A DNA stretch of 64,000 nucleotides from Streptococcus hyointestinalis (lineage in GTDB: Bacteria > Bacillota > Bacilli > Lactobacillales > Streptococcaceae): the NCBI RefSeq assembly GCF_900459405.1, contig NZ_UHFN01000007.1, positions 2,046,001 to 2,110,000 on the forward strand. The letters are read 5' to 3'. The translations under genes were made by a program, and so were the position numbers. How positions within the stretch are numbered: position 1 is the first letter of the stretch; each line of letters begins with the position of its first letter. Of this stretch, positions 21,370-31,033 are shown one piece after another. The notes beneath the pieces are model-generated. The model was given only the letters and a program-made list of their open reading frames with translations, ran no database searches and had not been told where the DNA came from.

Positions 21370-22068
21370 TTAGCCATCTGACAGAGGTAAAAAGCTCTCT
21401 AGGCTGTGGGCAAAGGTTTCAAGATTAAGGCTCTGTACATAAACCTCACCTGTGCCACGGAAGGTATTGACCACACCTTCGCCTGTTCCGATGGATTGGA
21501 CAAAGCCATTTTCCAAGTGAATGTTGTAATCAAGCTCGGTGCTCCATGCGACAACATGAGCATTGTCAATCGTCATCTCGTCAACATTAAGCTCAATTTT
21601 TTTGATAGAGCCAAAGGCATTAGCTAGAAGCGTCCCAACGCCTTCAGTTGTCATGACAAAGAAGCCACCTTGTCCGCCAAAAAGCGCACGACCAACAGAC
21701 TGACGCTCCATGCGGTATTGAGCAGAGCCATCGAGCGCTAGAAAGGCACCATCGTTGAGGCGATATTGCTTGCTACCTAGCTCTAAGGCAAGGACTTGAC
21801 CAGGTGTATTTGGAGCAAGGGCAAGCTTGCCATTGTCAGCGTTTGAGACGGCTTGGGTAATCAACATGGACTCGCCCGAAGTCATCGAGCGTCCAATAGC
21901 TCCCATGAGCTTACCTAGACCGCTCCCACGACCATTTAGCTTGGTGTTTAGGCTGACGCTAGGCGTGTGGTAAACCATACTGCCACGCTGAATATAAACC
22001 TGCTCACCACGCTCAAGCGTCACCTCAACTAGCGGAAATTGCATATTACTGTCAATTGAAAAAGCCAT
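21370..22068 (-). CDS. TIGR00266/AIM24-family protein
   Basis: A 232-residue, all-beta protein of the AIM24/TIGR00266 family with glycine-rich repeats (GRGSGLGKLMGAIGRSMTSGESMLI, then GKLALAPNTPGQVLALEL). The tail FRGTGEVYVQSLNLETFAHSL is typical. The molecular role in bacteria is unknown. No signal peptide or membrane segment is seen. It stands between gltX and the carbonic anhydrase gene, with a spacing that suggests its own promoter. Confidence 0.85.
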   Translation of the reverse strand: MAFSIDSNMQFPLVEVTLERGEQVYIQRGSMVYHTPSVSLNTKLNGRGSGLGKLMGAIGRSMTSGESMLITQAVSNADNGKLALAPNTPGQVLALELGSKQYRLNDGAFLALDGSAQYRMERQSVGRALFGGQGGFFVMTTEGVGTLLANAFGSIKKIELNVDEMTIDNAHVVAWSTELDYNIHLENGFVQSIGTGEGVVNTFRGTGEVYVQSLNLETFAHSLESFLPLSDG

Positions 22069-22161
22069 TTCTTATTGTCCTTTTTTGTATCGCTGTTTTG
22101 ATACAATTATAGCATTTATACAAAAAGTTTGCAAGCCTTTTCAAGGATGATTGCTGCTTTA

Positions 22162-22659
22162 TTAAGCTTTGACCTCACTCATACGTCCTGTGTCAACGTC
22201 ATAGACCGCTCCAGAAATTTCGACATCATCTGGAATTAGCGGAGATTGTCGCAAGAGCGCCATGTCCTCACGCACACTCTCCTCCACGTCTGTAAAGGGT
22301 AGAAAGTCCTTATCATGCACATCAACGCCCAAATCACGCTCAAGCTGTTGTGTAAAGGCGGCATTTTCAAAAGTCTGCGCTCCACAGTCGGTGTGATGGA
22401 TGACGATAATCTCACGAGTGCCTAGCTGCTGCTGTGAGATAACCAGCGAGCGAATCATATCCTCTGTCACACGCCCGCCAGCATTACGCAGGATATGCGC
22501 ATCCCCAAGCGCCAATCCTAAGGCTTGCGCCACGTGTAACCTTGAGTCCATGCAGGTCACAATCGCCACACGGGTCTTTGGGTGAATAGGCAAGTGCGCT
22601 GTCCCATGCAGGTCAACGTAAGCCTGATTGGCTTTCATAAATTGCTCAAAATATGACAT
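22162..22659 (-). CDS. Beta-class carbonic anhydrase
   Basis: Zinc enzyme that interconverts CO2 and bicarbonate, important for growth in air. The ligands are visible in TCMDSRLHV (Cys, Asp-Arg dyad) and IIVIHHTDCGAQTF (His, Cys). The start MSYFEQFMKANQAYVDLHG at 22659 gives 165 residues; an upstream GTG/ATG frame to 22680 would overlap the radA end. It follows radA closely and probably shares its transcript. Confidence 0.93.
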   Translation of the reverse strand: MSYFEQFMKANQAYVDLHGTAHLPIHPKTRVAIVTCMDSRLHVAQALGLALGDAHILRNAGGRVTEDMIRSLVISQQQLGTREIIVIHHTDCGAQTFENAAFTQQLERDLGVDVHDKDFLPFTDVEESVREDMALLRQSPLIPDDVEISGAVYDVDTGRMSEVKA

Positions 22660-22669
22660 AACTTCTCCT

Positions 22670-24034
22670 TTAATGTGCAAATACTTTCTTTAAAACATCA
22701 CTCACGGTTGAAACGCCGATAACCTCAATGCCGTCTGGCAGAGAAAGCCCAGCGAGGGCATTTTTAGGGGCGTAGATTTTTTTGAAGCCTAGTTTTGCCG
22801 CTTCGTTGATGCGTTGTTCGATACGATTGACCCGTCTAATCTCACCTGTCAAGCCAATCTCGCCGATAAAGGCGTCCTGCGGATTGGTGGGCTGTTCTTT
22901 GTAGCTTGAGGTGATAGCGACAGCAACGGCAAGGTCAATAGCTGGCTCATCCAGCTTGACACCGCCCGCTGACTTGAGGTAGGCATCTTGATTTTGTAAT
23001 AACAGTCCGCAACGCTTTTCTAAAACCGCCATGATAAGGCTCACTCGGTTAAAATCAAGCCCTGTCGCTGTCCGCTTGGCATTGCCAAAGACGCTAGGCG
23101 TTACTAGCGCCTGCACCTCAGCAAGGATAGGACGTGTCCCCTCCATAGTCACGACAATAGCAGAGCCTGTCGCCCCATCCAAGCGCTCCTCTAGGAAAAC
23201 TTCGCTAGGATTGGTCACCTCAACCAGACCCGCCGACTGCATTTCAAAGATGCCGATTTCGTTGGTAGAGCCAAAACGGTTTTTAACCGCTCGTAAAATC
23301 CTAAAGGTGTGATGGCGCTCACCCTCAAAGTAGAGCACCGTATCCACCATGTGCTCTAGCATACGTGGTCCAGCAAGAGTCCCTTCTTTGGTCACATGCC
23401 CCACGATAAAGGTAGCGATATTGTTGCTCTTAGCAAGTTGCATGAGTTCTGCTGTCACCTCACGCACCTGACTGACCGACCCTTGGACACTGGAAATCTC
23501 TGGACTCATAATGGTCTGAATGGAGTCAATAATCAGAAAATCAGGCTGCAATTTCTCTATCTCCGCTCGTATGCTCTGCATATTGGTCTCAGCATAGAGA
23601 TAAAACGCATTGTCAATATCGCCAAGACGCTCACTACGCAGCTTAATCTGCTCAGCAGACTCCTCACCCGACACATAGAGTACCGTTCCCTTATTTGCCA
23701 GCTGAGTAGAGACCTGTAGGAGCAGCGTTGACTTCCCAATCCCAGGGTCTCCTCCGATGAGAACGAGACTGCCTGGAACAACGCCACCGCCTAAGACACG
23801 ATTAAACTCTTCCATATCGGTCTGTGTGCGGTTGACGTTGATGGAGCTGACCTCACTCAGCTTGATCGGACGAGTTTTCTCACCAGTTAGGCTGACTCTG
23901 GCATTTTTGACCTCGGTGACGTCCACTTCCTCCACAAAAGAGGTCCAAGACGAGCAACTGGGACAACGCCCTAGATATTTTGAAGAATGGTAACCACATT
24001 CCTGACAAACAAATGTCTTTTTCGTTTTAGCGAT
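22670..24034 (-). CDS. radA: DNA repair protein RadA, apparent ATC start
   Basis: RecA-like branch-migration helicase used in repair and natural transformation. The zinc finger (CQEC and CPSC), Walker [18 protein letters not shown] and the Lon-like C-terminal domain are all intact. Conserved coding starts [20 protein letters not shown], but no ATG, GTG or TTG precedes it: the frame has only ATC codons (24035-24037 and 24032-24034) after a perfect AGGAGG (24041-24046). With ATC at 24034 the spacing is 6 bases and the protein 454 residues, the family length. The first standard start, GTG at 23935, would remove the zinc finger. Operon dut-phosphatase-radA-carbonic anhydrase. Confidence 0.85.
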   Translation of the reverse strand: MAKTKKTFVCQECGYHSSKYLGRCPSCSSWTSFVEEVDVTEVKNARVSLTGEKTRPIKLSEVSSINVNRTQTDMEEFNRVLGGGVVPGSLVLIGGDPGIGKSTLLLQVSTQLANKGTVLYVSGEESAEQIKLRSERLGDIDNAFYLYAETNMQSIRAEIEKLQPDFLIIDSIQTIMSPEISSVQGSVSQVREVTAELMQLAKSNNIATFIVGHVTKEGTLAGPRMLEHMVDTVLYFEGERHHTFRILRAVKNRFGSTNEIGIFEMQSAGLVEVTNPSEVFLEERLDGATGSAIVVTMEGTRPILAEVQALVTPSVFGNAKRTATGLDFNRVSLIMAVLEKRCGLLLQNQDAYLKSAGGVKLDEPAIDLAVAVAITSSYKEQPTNPQDAFIGEIGLTGEIRRVNRIEQRINEAAKLGFKKIYAPKNALAGLSLPDGIEVIGVSTVSDVLKKVFAH

Positions 24035-24047
24035 GATAAACCTCCTA

Positions 24048-24581
24048 CTAAAAATCTACTGTTATCGTCTCACCATAAGCTATTTCTTTCTGAGAGACAA
24101 ATTGGCGCATGAGCATACTGTGGGTCACGATGATAACCGTGTCATAGCCACGATACTTTTCCAAGGCGGCTAGAAAACGTTGTTTAACCTGTTCTGCCGT
24201 TTCATACCGATAAGACGCATTTTCTGGTAACTTGCCATCATTTTCCCAAAAAGTCTGATAGGCTTTCGCAACCGCTTCTGCTGTATAATTTAAATGTTCT
24301 AAATCAGGTCGCCACTCATGAAAGAAAGGCTCAACTAAAAGGTCCAAGCCAGTCTCACGGGCGATATAGGTTGCCGTCTCAAGCGCTCGCGTTATCGAGG
24401 ATGAGATAATGACGTCAGCCGATTGAAAGCTTTCGCTTTTGGCAAGCTCTCGTGCTAAGTGCCGACCATGTTCGCTCAAAGGTGCCAAATCACGTCCAAA
24501 ACCACTATAGTTTTCAGGATGCTCACATCCATCTAACATGGAATAGTCTGGTTCAGAATGGCGAACAAAAATGACTCTCAT
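24048..24581 (-). CDS. Histidine phosphatase family protein
   Basis: A 177-residue member of the phosphoglycerate-mutase-like phosphatases: the catalytic His is in the N-terminal [11 protein letters not shown] (an RHSE form of RHGE), with [15 protein letters not shown] and the second His in [13 protein letters not shown]. The substrate is unknown. It lies between dut and radA, in the dut-unknown-radA arrangement known from competence-induced operons of streptococci. It ends 13 bases before the presumed radA start, within the radA ribosome site region. Confidence 0.85.
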   Translation of the reverse strand: MRVIFVRHSEPDYSMLDGCEHPENYSGFGRDLAPLSEHGRHLARELAKSESFQSADVIISSSITRALETATYIARETGLDLLVEPFFHEWRPDLEHLNYTAEAVAKAYQTFWENDGKLPENASYRYETAEQVKQRFLAALEKYRGYDTVIIVTHSMLMRQFVSQKEIAYGETITVDF

Positions 24582-24612
24582 AAAAATCTCCTATTCTACT
24601 CGCAAAGCTCAC

Positions 24613-25056
24613 TTAGTTTCCTGTACTTCCAAAACCGCCGGTTCGCACCCCTGTTGCCTCGTCGCCATCCACTAAGAGATAGGGCACAAAGACACCTTGG
24701 ACAATGCGCTCACCCACCTCAAGGGTAACGGACTGGTCGGTGATATTTTGCATTTGAGCAAAGATATGCCCCTCATTTGCGGGATTGCCATAGTAATCTC
24801 CATCAATGACACCCACCGAATTAATCAGAACCAAGCCTTTTTTTCTCGGATTGGACGAGCGGTCGTAGAGATAGAGTACCTCACCAGCTTGCATATAAGC
24901 CTTGACGCCTGTTGGCACAAGGACAATCTCACCTGGTTCAATCACCACACGCTCAGCCACTTTCAAATCATAACCAGCCGCATGCGCTGTTTCACGCTTC
25001 GGTAGCAACGTCTCATCAGTATAGCTTGACACCAACTCAAAACCACGGATTTTCAT
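24613..25056 (-). CDS. dut: Deoxyuridine 5'-triphosphate nucleotidohydrolase
   Basis: Trimeric dUTPase that keeps uracil out of DNA. Motifs: AAGYDLKVAE (1), DRSSNPRKKGLVLINSVGVIDGDYYGNP (2 and 3) and the C-terminal RTGGFGSTG (5). The ATG at 25056 is preferred over the GTG one codon upstream; 147 residues. First gene of the run dut-phosphatase-radA-carbonic anhydrase. Its promoter overlaps a near-consensus competence box. Confidence 0.94.
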   Translation of the reverse strand: MKIRGFELVSSYTDETLLPKRETAHAAGYDLKVAERVVIEPGEIVLVPTGVKAYMQAGEVLYLYDRSSNPRKKGLVLINSVGVIDGDYYGNPANEGHIFAQMQNITDQSVTLEVGERIVQGVFVPYLLVDGDEATGVRTGGFGSTGN

Positions 25057-25085
25057 CACATTTTTCCTCCAAATATTGTTTCTTT

Positions 25086-25114
25086 ATTATAATCTATTCG
25101 TTTGCGAAAAGCAA
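25086..25114 (-). promoter_or_regulatory. dut promoter with competence-box-like sequence
   Basis: A vegetative promoter TTGCTT-N17-TATAAT (-10 at 25086-25091) encloses AACGAATA (25095-25102), one base off the SigX/ComX box TACGAATA. In pneumococcus the dut-unknown-radA run is induced late in competence. Confidence 0.55.
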
Positions 25115-25164
25115 AATTCTAGGATAATATTGGCTCAAGTCAGACAAGCGACTTGTGACTATGG

Positions 25165-25170
25165 TATAAT
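25165..25170 (+). promoter_or_regulatory. gpsA-side -10 element
   Basis: TATAAT within TATGGTATAAT (extended -10) about 45 bases before gpsA; no strong -35 is seen. Confidence 0.55.
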
Positions 25171-25214
25171 GAACAGGATAATAGACTAAATTTAGCAAAG
25201 GAAAGAGGAAGAAA

Positions 25215-26231
25215 ATGGCTAAGCAAACTGTTGCAGTCCTAGGACCAGGGTCTTGGGGAACTGCTCTAGCTCAAGTCCTAAACGACAACAGACACGACGT
25301 GCGTCTTTGGGGCAATATTCCAGAACAAATCGATGAAATCAATAACCAACACACCAATACCCGCTACTTTAAAGACGTTGTCCTCTCAAGCGACATCAAG
25401 GCTTATACCGATTTAAAAGCTGCGCTTGACGGCGTAGACGCGGTTTTATTTGTCGTTCCGACAAAAGTGACACGCCTTGTCGCAAAACAAGTAGCTGAAG
25501 TCCTTGACCACAAAGTCACTGTCATGCACGCTTCAAAAGGCTTAGAACCTGGCACACACGAGCGCTTGTCTACTATCCTCGAAGAGGAAATTCCTGAGGA
25601 CCTACGTAGTGAGATTGTCGTGGTTTCAGGACCAAGCCACGCCGAAGAAACCATTGTGCGTGACATCACTCTCATCACAGCAGCTTCTAAAGACACCGAA
25701 GCTGCCAAATACGCTCAAAAGCTCTTTAGCAACAACTACTTCCGCCTCTACACCAATACAGACGTCATCGGAGTTGAGACAGCTGGGGCGCTCAAAAATA
25801 TCATCGCCGTTGGTGCCGGTGCGCTTCACGGTCTTGGCTACGGTGACAATGCCAAAGCGGCTATCATCACACGTGGATTAGCTGAAATCACCCGTCTAGG
25901 TGTCAAGCTAGGGGCTGACCCATTGACTTATAGCGGGCTTTCTGGTGTTGGTGACTTGATTGTCACAGGGACATCTGTTCACTCCCGCAACTTGCGTGCT
26001 GGGGACGCTCTTGGACGTGGTGAAAAGCTAGAAGATGTTGAGAAGAATATGGGTATGGTCATCGAAGGAATCTCAACGACCAAGGTTGCCTATGAACTGG
26101 CTCAAGACCTAGATGTTTACATGCCAATCACTACAGCTATCTACCGTGGTATCTACGAGGGCGCTGACATTCGTGAGAGTATCCTCAGTATGATGACCAA
26201 TGAGCTGCGTGCTGAAAACGAATGGCGATAG
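25215..26231 (+). CDS. gpsA: Glycerol-3-phosphate dehydrogenase [NAD(P)+]
   Basis: Makes sn-glycerol 3-phosphate from dihydroxyacetone phosphate for phospholipid synthesis. 338 residues with the Rossmann loop [17 protein letters not shown], the ASKGLEPG segment and the catalytic Lys region [16 protein letters not shown], then [19 protein letters not shown]. It is followed by galU at 67 bases, the usual streptococcal pair. Confidence 0.97.
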   Translation: MAKQTVAVLGPGSWGTALAQVLNDNRHDVRLWGNIPEQIDEINNQHTNTRYFKDVVLSSDIKAYTDLKAALDGVDAVLFVVPTKVTRLVAKQVAEVLDHKVTVMHASKGLEPGTHERLSTILEEEIPEDLRSEIVVVSGPSHAEETIVRDITLITAASKDTEAAKYAQKLFSNNYFRLYTNTDVIGVETAGALKNIIAVGAGALHGLGYGDNAKAAIITRGLAEITRLGVKLGADPLTYSGLSGVGDLIVTGTSVHSRNLRAGDALGRGEKLEDVEKNMGMVIEGISTTKVAYELAQDLDVYMPITTAIYRGIYEGADIRESILSMMTNELRAENEWR

Positions 26232-26298
26232 GTCTAGCCTTTTGCTTTCCAATATGATAAAATGTAGTAAATACGCTTACATATAGAAGGGAAAAGTT

Positions 26299-27210
26299 AT
26301 GACTAAAGTAAGAAAAGCAGTTATCCCAGCGGCAGGACTTGGGACACGTTTCTTGCCAGCTACCAAGGCACTCGCTAAAGAAATGTTGCCTATCGTTGAC
26401 AAACCAACCATTCAATTCATCGTTGAAGAGGCTCTAAAATCTGGTATCGAGGACATCCTTGTCGTTACAGGGAAGTCAAAACGCTCTATCGAGGACCACT
26501 TTGACTCAAACTTTGAGTTAGAATACAACCTCAAAGAAAAGGGCAAACACGATCTTTTAAAACTGGTTGATGAGACAACAGGGATTCGTCTACATTTCAT
26601 CCGTCAGAGCCACCCACGTGGACTTGGTGACGCTGTTTTGCAAGCCAAAGCCTTTGTTGGCAACGAACCGTTTGTTGTTATGCTTGGTGATGACCTCATG
26701 GATATCACCAATCCAAAGGCAACACCGCTGACTAAACAGCTCATCAACGACTATGAAAAAACGCACGCTTCAACCATCGCTGTCATGGAAGTCCCTCATG
26801 AGGACGTGTCTAGCTACGGCGTGATTGCACCTCAAGGTGAAGGCGAACACGGGCTTTACAGTGTGGAAACCTTCGTTGAAAAGCCAGCTCCAGAAGACGC
26901 ACCTAGTGACCTTGCCATTATTGGACGCTATCTCTTGACACCTGAGATTTTTGCTATCCTTGAGACACAAGAACCAGGCGCAGGCAATGAAATCCAGCTG
27001 ACAGACGCTATTGACACGCTCAATAAAACACAACGTGTCTTTGCCCGTCAGTTCACAGGTGACCGCTATGATGTGGGCGATAAGTTTGGCTTCTTAAAGA
27101 CAACCATTGACTATGCCCTACAGCACCCACAAGTCAAAAACGAGATGAAAGACTATCTCATCACTCTTGGTAAAGAGCTGGAACAAGCTGAACCAAAAAC
27201 TAAAGACTAA
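26299..27210 (+). CDS. galU: UTP-glucose-1-phosphate uridylyltransferase
   Basis: Makes UDP-glucose for glycolipids, capsule and galactose use. 303 residues. The nucleotide loop [21 protein letters not shown], the [10 protein letters not shown] metal region and FVEKP are present. A terminator follows. The same family is called HasC where it serves hyaluronate capsule operons; nothing here suggests a capsule locus. Confidence 0.96.
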   Translation: MTKVRKAVIPAAGLGTRFLPATKALAKEMLPIVDKPTIQFIVEEALKSGIEDILVVTGKSKRSIEDHFDSNFELEYNLKEKGKHDLLKLVDETTGIRLHFIRQSHPRGLGDAVLQAKAFVGNEPFVVMLGDDLMDITNPKATPLTKQLINDYEKTHASTIAVMEVPHEDVSSYGVIAPQGEGEHGLYSVETFVEKPAPEDAPSDLAIIGRYLLTPEIFAILETQEPGAGNEIQLTDAIDTLNKTQRVFARQFTGDRYDVGDKFGFLKTTIDYALQHPQVKNEMKDYLITLGKELEQAEPKTKD

Positions 27211-27215
27211 AAATT

Positions 27216-27247
27216 AAAAGAAGAGAACGCTGTTCTCTTCTTTTTTT
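27216..27247 (+). terminator. Terminator of gpsA-galU
   Basis: AAGAAGAGAAC-GCT-GTTCTCTTCTT followed by a T-run. Confidence 0.88.
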
Positions 27248-27249
27248 AT

Positions 27250-27918
27250 TTAAGCTAAAGCAAGAAAAACCAAAATCACTACAATCAACACATAAAGACC
27301 AGCGGCTAGGGCGCGGTATTTTTTACTAAAAAGATTTGGCTCAAGTAGCGTTGGCAAGGAAACAGCCATCAAGGCTCCACCAAGAAGCCCACCAAGGTGA
27401 CCAGCAAGACTAATCCCTGGTGTAAAGAGGTTAAAAATCAAGTTAATAGCAATCAAGGCTTGATAAGAACGTCCCAGTTGCTTGAGCTGGACATTGTGAC
27501 CATAGTAGCCAACCAAAATCACCGCTGCAAAAAGACCAAAGATAGAGGTTGATGCTCCAGCAGCCACGACATTTGGCGTGAAAAACAAGGTCACAGCATT
27601 TCCCATGATACCTGACAAGACGTAAAGGAGCAAGAATCGGCGTGACCCCCAAATGGTCTCCGCCATCTGCCCTAAAAAGTAAACGGTCAGCATATTGATG
27701 AGAAAATGCTCCCAGCCAAAGTGGACAAAGACGGGCGTAACCAAGCGCCAGAGCTGAATGGGACTTGCCTTGACCAGCTCACCATACATCCCCCCAAACT
27801 GGATACCTGCTATACTGGTCTCCGCATAGCTGCCATAGGTCAGCTGCATAGCAAGAAAAATAAGCGTCGTCAGTACCAAGATAAGCATGGTAACAGGGTA
27901 TTTTTTGAACTCTCTCAT
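27250..27918 (-). CDS. Rhomboid-family intramembrane serine protease
   Basis: A 222-residue membrane protein with about six hydrophobic segments. The catalytic Ser is in AAGASTSIFGLFAAV, the His in LAGHLGGLLGGAL, and the HFLINMLTVYFLG helix supplies the conserved His/Asn. The Ser motif reads GAST rather than GASG, a form I believe occurs in related streptococci. The end of its coding region overlaps the upstream cyclo-ligase gene by 4 bases, so the two form an operon. Substrates are unknown. Confidence 0.9.
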   Translation of the reverse strand: MREFKKYPVTMLILVLTTLIFLAMQLTYGSYAETSIAGIQFGGMYGELVKASPIQLWRLVTPVFVHFGWEHFLINMLTVYFLGQMAETIWGSRRFLLLYVLSGIMGNAVTLFFTPNVVAAGASTSIFGLFAAVILVGYYGHNVQLKQLGRSYQALIAINLIFNLFTPGISLAGHLGGLLGGALMAVSLPTLLEPNLFSKKYRALAAGLYVLIVVILVFLALA

Positions 27919-28442
27919 CGCACAAAAACCTCTCTCACAGCCACATCATGACTTTCCTCCTCAAAGCTATAGCGCTGAAAATCATAAATCGTACTCACCG
28001 TAGCTCCACAAAAATCAGCCAAGTAACGGTCATAATAACCGGCACCATAGCCGACACGAAAGCCTTTGTCATTGAAGGCAACCCCTGGCACATGGATGAG
28101 GTCAATCTTATCCTTAGGAAAAGCGAGCTCGCTTTTTGGCTCTAAAAGCCCAAAGTTTGTCCTCATCAGCTCTTCTTTTTTGTACTCACCAAAAATCATG
28201 CGCCCTTTGGCATAAGTCTTTGGAATCAGCACCGTCTTACCATCTGCAATCGCCTGCTCAATCAAAGGCAGCGTCGCAAACTCATGCCCAAAAGCCATAT
28301 AAGTAGCAATGACTTGAGCGTCCTTGTAAGAGGAACTCTTTGTCACATCCAAGAGCAACTCCTCATCACGCTGCGCTTTTAGCTGCTTATCCTGCTCTGC
28401 CATTTTGGCAATTATCATTTTTCGTATCTCTTTTTTTTCCAT
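27915..28442 (-). CDS. 5-formyltetrahydrofolate cyclo-ligase
   Basis: ATP-dependent conversion of 5-formyl-THF to 5,10-methenyl-THF (MTHFS, YqgN type), 175 residues. Typical FRVGYGAGYYDRYLADF near the C-terminus and ATYMAFGHEFATLPLIEQA. Directly upstream of and overlapping the rhomboid gene, a coupling seen widely in Firmicutes. The leader has an AT-rich -10 (TATGAT) just before the ATG. Confidence 0.94.
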   Translation of the reverse strand: MEKKEIRKMIIAKMAEQDKQLKAQRDEELLLDVTKSSSYKDAQVIATYMAFGHEFATLPLIEQAIADGKTVLIPKTYAKGRMIFGEYKKEELMRTNFGLLEPKSELAFPKDKIDLIHVPGVAFNDKGFRVGYGAGYYDRYLADFCGATVSTIYDFQRYSFEEESHDVAVREVFVR

Positions 28443-28635
28443 AATCCTATCATATCAAAAAATAGCTTTTTATGCTTTTATTAAGGTTTTTAAGAAATCT
28501 TTAAGCTTACTCACATATAATTAAAACATCCTAATTAAAGCGGTTGTACAACCGTTTTGGAGGATACTCTCTCCTAAATTATTTTCCTTTTTCATAATCC
28601 TAGCTTTTGTCAGATTGTTAGGATAAATCTCCTAA

Positions 28636-28668
28636 AAAGGCGCCCCTCCCAAGGCGCCTTTTCCTTTT
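28636..28668 (-). terminator. Terminator of the DAP gene pair
   Basis: GGCGCC arms (GGCGCCTT...AAGGCGCC pattern) around CCTCCCAA, followed on the minus strand by T5. Confidence 0.8.
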
Positions 28669-28671
28669 TGT

Positions 28672-29802
28672 CTAATTGGCTTTATAGTTCAAAAAACGGC
28701 TGATTGCATTGACACCAAAGCTTATAGCCTTTTCATCTGGTGACATTTTAGGGTGGTGTAGAGCATAAGAGCTATTGACACCTAACCAAAACATGACACC
28801 TGGCACTTGGTGTAAGAGATAGCCAAAGTCCTCGCCTGTCATGGCTGGCAAACAATCCACCAGTGTGACCTCCTCGTCCTTGTCAAAGAAAGCCATCAAT
28901 TCAGCTGCTAACTCAGGATTATTTTCCACAGGAAGATAGCCACCTTGCTTGAGGTTAACCTCAACACTGAGCCCAAAGGACTTGGCAATGCCGTCAGCAA
29001 GGTCACGAAGTCGCTGCTGGATGAGGAGACTCATCTCCTGCGTCAGCGTGCGCACGGTGCCGTGAAGGGTCGCTGTCTCTGCGATGACATTGTTGGTCGT
29101 TCCTGCGTGCATAGAGCCAAAAGTCACCACCCCACCCTCAATAGGGTCAACATTGCGACTAACAATAGTCTGAGCCTGCGTGACAAAGTAAGAAGCAGCA
29201 ACCAAGGCGTCATTTGCCTCGTGTGGGAAAGCAGCGTGTCCGCCCTTTCCTGTAAAGGTGATAAAGACCTCACAAGTACCTGCAAATAAAGTGCCTGTAT
29301 TGGTGGCGATAGTCCCTACAGGAAAGTCTGGTCGCACGTGCAAGCCATAAAAGACATCTGGCAGCCAATCACCAAAAGCTCCGTCTTGATACATAAGCAT
29401 GCCACCAGCTTCATTTTCCTCCGCCGGTTGAAATAAAAAGAGGAGACTGTTCTTAGGCTGTGTTGCTGTCATTTTTTCCAGCAAACCAAGCGCCACGGTC
29501 ATGTGAATGTCATGTCCACAAGCGTGCATACGCCCTTCGTGCTGACTTGAAAAAGGCAGACCTGTCTGCTCTACAACTGGCAATCCGTCAATATCAGTGC
29601 GCCAGCCAATGGTTTTTTCTGGCGCAGTCCCTTTGATAAAGACCAGAATACCAGTCCGCCAAGTGCGGTACTGGGTAAAAGGCTTGTCCTTAACTAGCGT
29701 CTCTATCTGGTCTAGCAAGTAAGCCTGCGTCTCAAACTCCTCCAAGCCAATCTCAGGAATCTGGTGCAAGCTTCTGCGTATTTGAATCAAGTCTAGTGTC
29801 AT
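28672..29802 (-). CDS. N-acetyldiaminopimelate deacetylase (M20 amidohydrolase)
   Basis: M20-family metallo-amidohydrolase of 376 residues from [20 protein letters not shown] at 29802 (open frame extends to 29976 without conservation). Metal ligands are visible in [18 protein letters not shown] and the late HHPKMSPDE. Sitting 64 bases after the tetrahydrodipicolinate acetyltransferase gene, it most likely removes the acetyl group from N-acetyl-LL-diaminopimelate in lysine synthesis. Hippurate/IAA-amino-acid hydrolases look similar, but the neighbour settles the call. Confidence 0.9.
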   Translation of the reverse strand: MTLDLIQIRRSLHQIPEIGLEEFETQAYLLDQIETLVKDKPFTQYRTWRTGILVFIKGTAPEKTIGWRTDIDGLPVVEQTGLPFSSQHEGRMHACGHDIHMTVALGLLEKMTATQPKNSLLFLFQPAEENEAGGMLMYQDGAFGDWLPDVFYGLHVRPDFPVGTIATNTGTLFAGTCEVFITFTGKGGHAAFPHEANDALVAASYFVTQAQTIVSRNVDPIEGGVVTFGSMHAGTTNNVIAETATLHGTVRTLTQEMSLLIQQRLRDLADGIAKSFGLSVEVNLKQGGYLPVENNPELAAELMAFFDKDEEVTLVDCLPAMTGEDFGYLLHQVPGVMFWLGVNSSYALHHPKMSPDEKAISFGVNAISRFLNYKAN

Positions 29803-29866
29803 CTTCTCCTCCTTGTCATTACAACTAGTCAAAAGGTCTAAAACGCTTGTTTTAGACCCATTAGCA

Positions 29867-30565
29867 TTAGAGTTGGCGCAGCGCCTCTTCAAGGGCTGTT
29901 TTTTGCTGTGTCTTTTCATCAATGGTCTTGATGATACGAGCGGGCACACCTGCGACAACCACATTTTCAGGGACATCCTGAGTCACGATAGCTCCTGCTG
30001 CAATAACAGCGTTATCGCCCACTTGAACCCCCTCGATAACAACGGCGTTGGCTCCGACAAGGACATTGTCTCCGATACGAACAGGCTCAGCGGACGCTGG
30101 CTCAATCACACCGGCAAGCACTGCACCTGCTCCGATGTGGCTATTTTTCCCGACAATGGCACGCCCACCAAGGACAGCACCCATATCAATCATGGTACCG
30201 CTGCCGATTTCAGCACCGATATTGATCACAGCGCCCATCATCACAACAGCGTTGTCCTCGATAGTGACTTGGTCACGGATAATCGCACCTGGCTCGATTC
30301 TAGCGTTGATGTTGCGTGTATCAAGCAAAGGAACAGCAGAGTTGCGCCCATCCTGCTCGACGACATAGTCTTTGTTTTCCGTCAAGTTAGCAAGCAAAGG
30401 CTCAACATCTTTCCAATCACCAAAGAGGACATTGCTAAGCTTAGTCACGCTGTCTGGAACGCTACTAGCCAACTCCCCCTCAAAGGTCACCTTAACCAGT
30501 GTTTTTTTCGGACTATTTGCAATAAAGGCAATAATCTCTTGTGCCGACATTTTCTGTGCTGTCAT
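29867..30565 (-). CDS. dapD: Tetrahydrodipicolinate N-acetyltransferase
   Basis: Acetylates tetrahydrodipicolinate in the acetyl branch of lysine/DAP synthesis (also called DapH). 232 residues: an alpha N-terminal domain, then a left-handed beta-helix built of hexapeptide repeats (for example [20 protein letters not shown] and ILGG-type turns) and the C-terminal [11 protein letters not shown]. First gene of the pair with the deacetylase. Streptococci use lysine rather than DAP in the wall, so this serves lysine supply. Confidence 0.94.
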   Translation of the reverse strand: MTAQKMSAQEIIAFIANSPKKTLVKVTFEGELASSVPDSVTKLSNVLFGDWKDVEPLLANLTENKDYVVEQDGRNSAVPLLDTRNINARIEPGAIIRDQVTIEDNAVVMMGAVINIGAEIGSGTMIDMGAVLGGRAIVGKNSHIGAGAVLAGVIEPASAEPVRIGDNVLVGANAVVIEGVQVGDNAVIAAGAIVTQDVPENVVVAGVPARIIKTIDEKTQQKTALEEALRQL

Positions 30566-30663
30566 AAAGTCATCTCCAATCGTTTTTTTCTATTATAACA
30601 GAATTTTCCAAATATTGTAGTCTTAATTCTCATAAAAGCGTATTCTAGGCAAAATATCAACCT

Positions 30664-30696
30664 CAATAAAAGAACTCTAGTTTTCTAACTAGAGTC
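30664..30696 (-). terminator. Terminator of the CsbD-like gene
   Basis: ACTCTAGTT-TTCT-AACTAGAGT with a T-rich minus-strand tail. Confidence 0.82.
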
Positions 30697-30702
30697 CTCT
30701 TT

Positions 30703-30903
30703 TTATTTCAGCTTGTCCTTAATGCTGTCAACGACACCTTCTACTGTTTCTTTGGCGTCATCCGCCAGCTCTTTGCCTTTAGCAATTGTCTTGTCAACAA
30801 AGCCTTCGGCTTCTAACTTTTTGTCACCAGTCACCTTGCCTACTTTTTCTTTTAAGCTACCAGCGGCTTGGTCCAGTTTGGCTTTTAATTTTTCTTCTGA
30901 CAT
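30703..30903 (-). CDS. CsbD-family stress protein
   Basis: A 66-residue hydrophilic protein from [24 protein letters not shown], with the family pattern [22 protein letters not shown] and a Lys/Asp-rich amphipathic tail. CsbD proteins are general-stress induced in Bacillus; the molecular role is unknown. A good ribosome site (AAAGGAGG) precedes the ATG at 30903; the open frame to 30960 is not used. Confidence 0.88.
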   Translation of the reverse strand: MSEEKLKAKLDQAAGSLKEKVGKVTGDKKLEAEGFVDKTIAKGKELADDAKETVEGVVDSIKDKLK

Positions 30904-30980
30904 AGGAATGCCTCCTTTTGTGATATGCTCTATCATCTCACTTTTTGAAAGCGTTGTCAAATATTATGTGTTTTCTAGTA

Positions 30981-31026
30981 AAAAAGCCTCTATGAACACT
31001 AACTTTTAGCATGCGTTCATAGAGAC
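30981..31026 (-). terminator. Terminator of the 31034-31531 gene
   Basis: Arms CTCTATGAAC and GTTCATAGAG around a 17-base loop, followed on the minus strand by a T-run. Confidence 0.75.
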
Positions 31027-31033
31027 TTGTATG

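Noticed and set aside
28541..28554. 14-base perfect palindrome CGGTTGTACAACCG in the MTHFS upstream region
   Set aside because: Could be an operator, but no known regulator matches and no second copy was seen.
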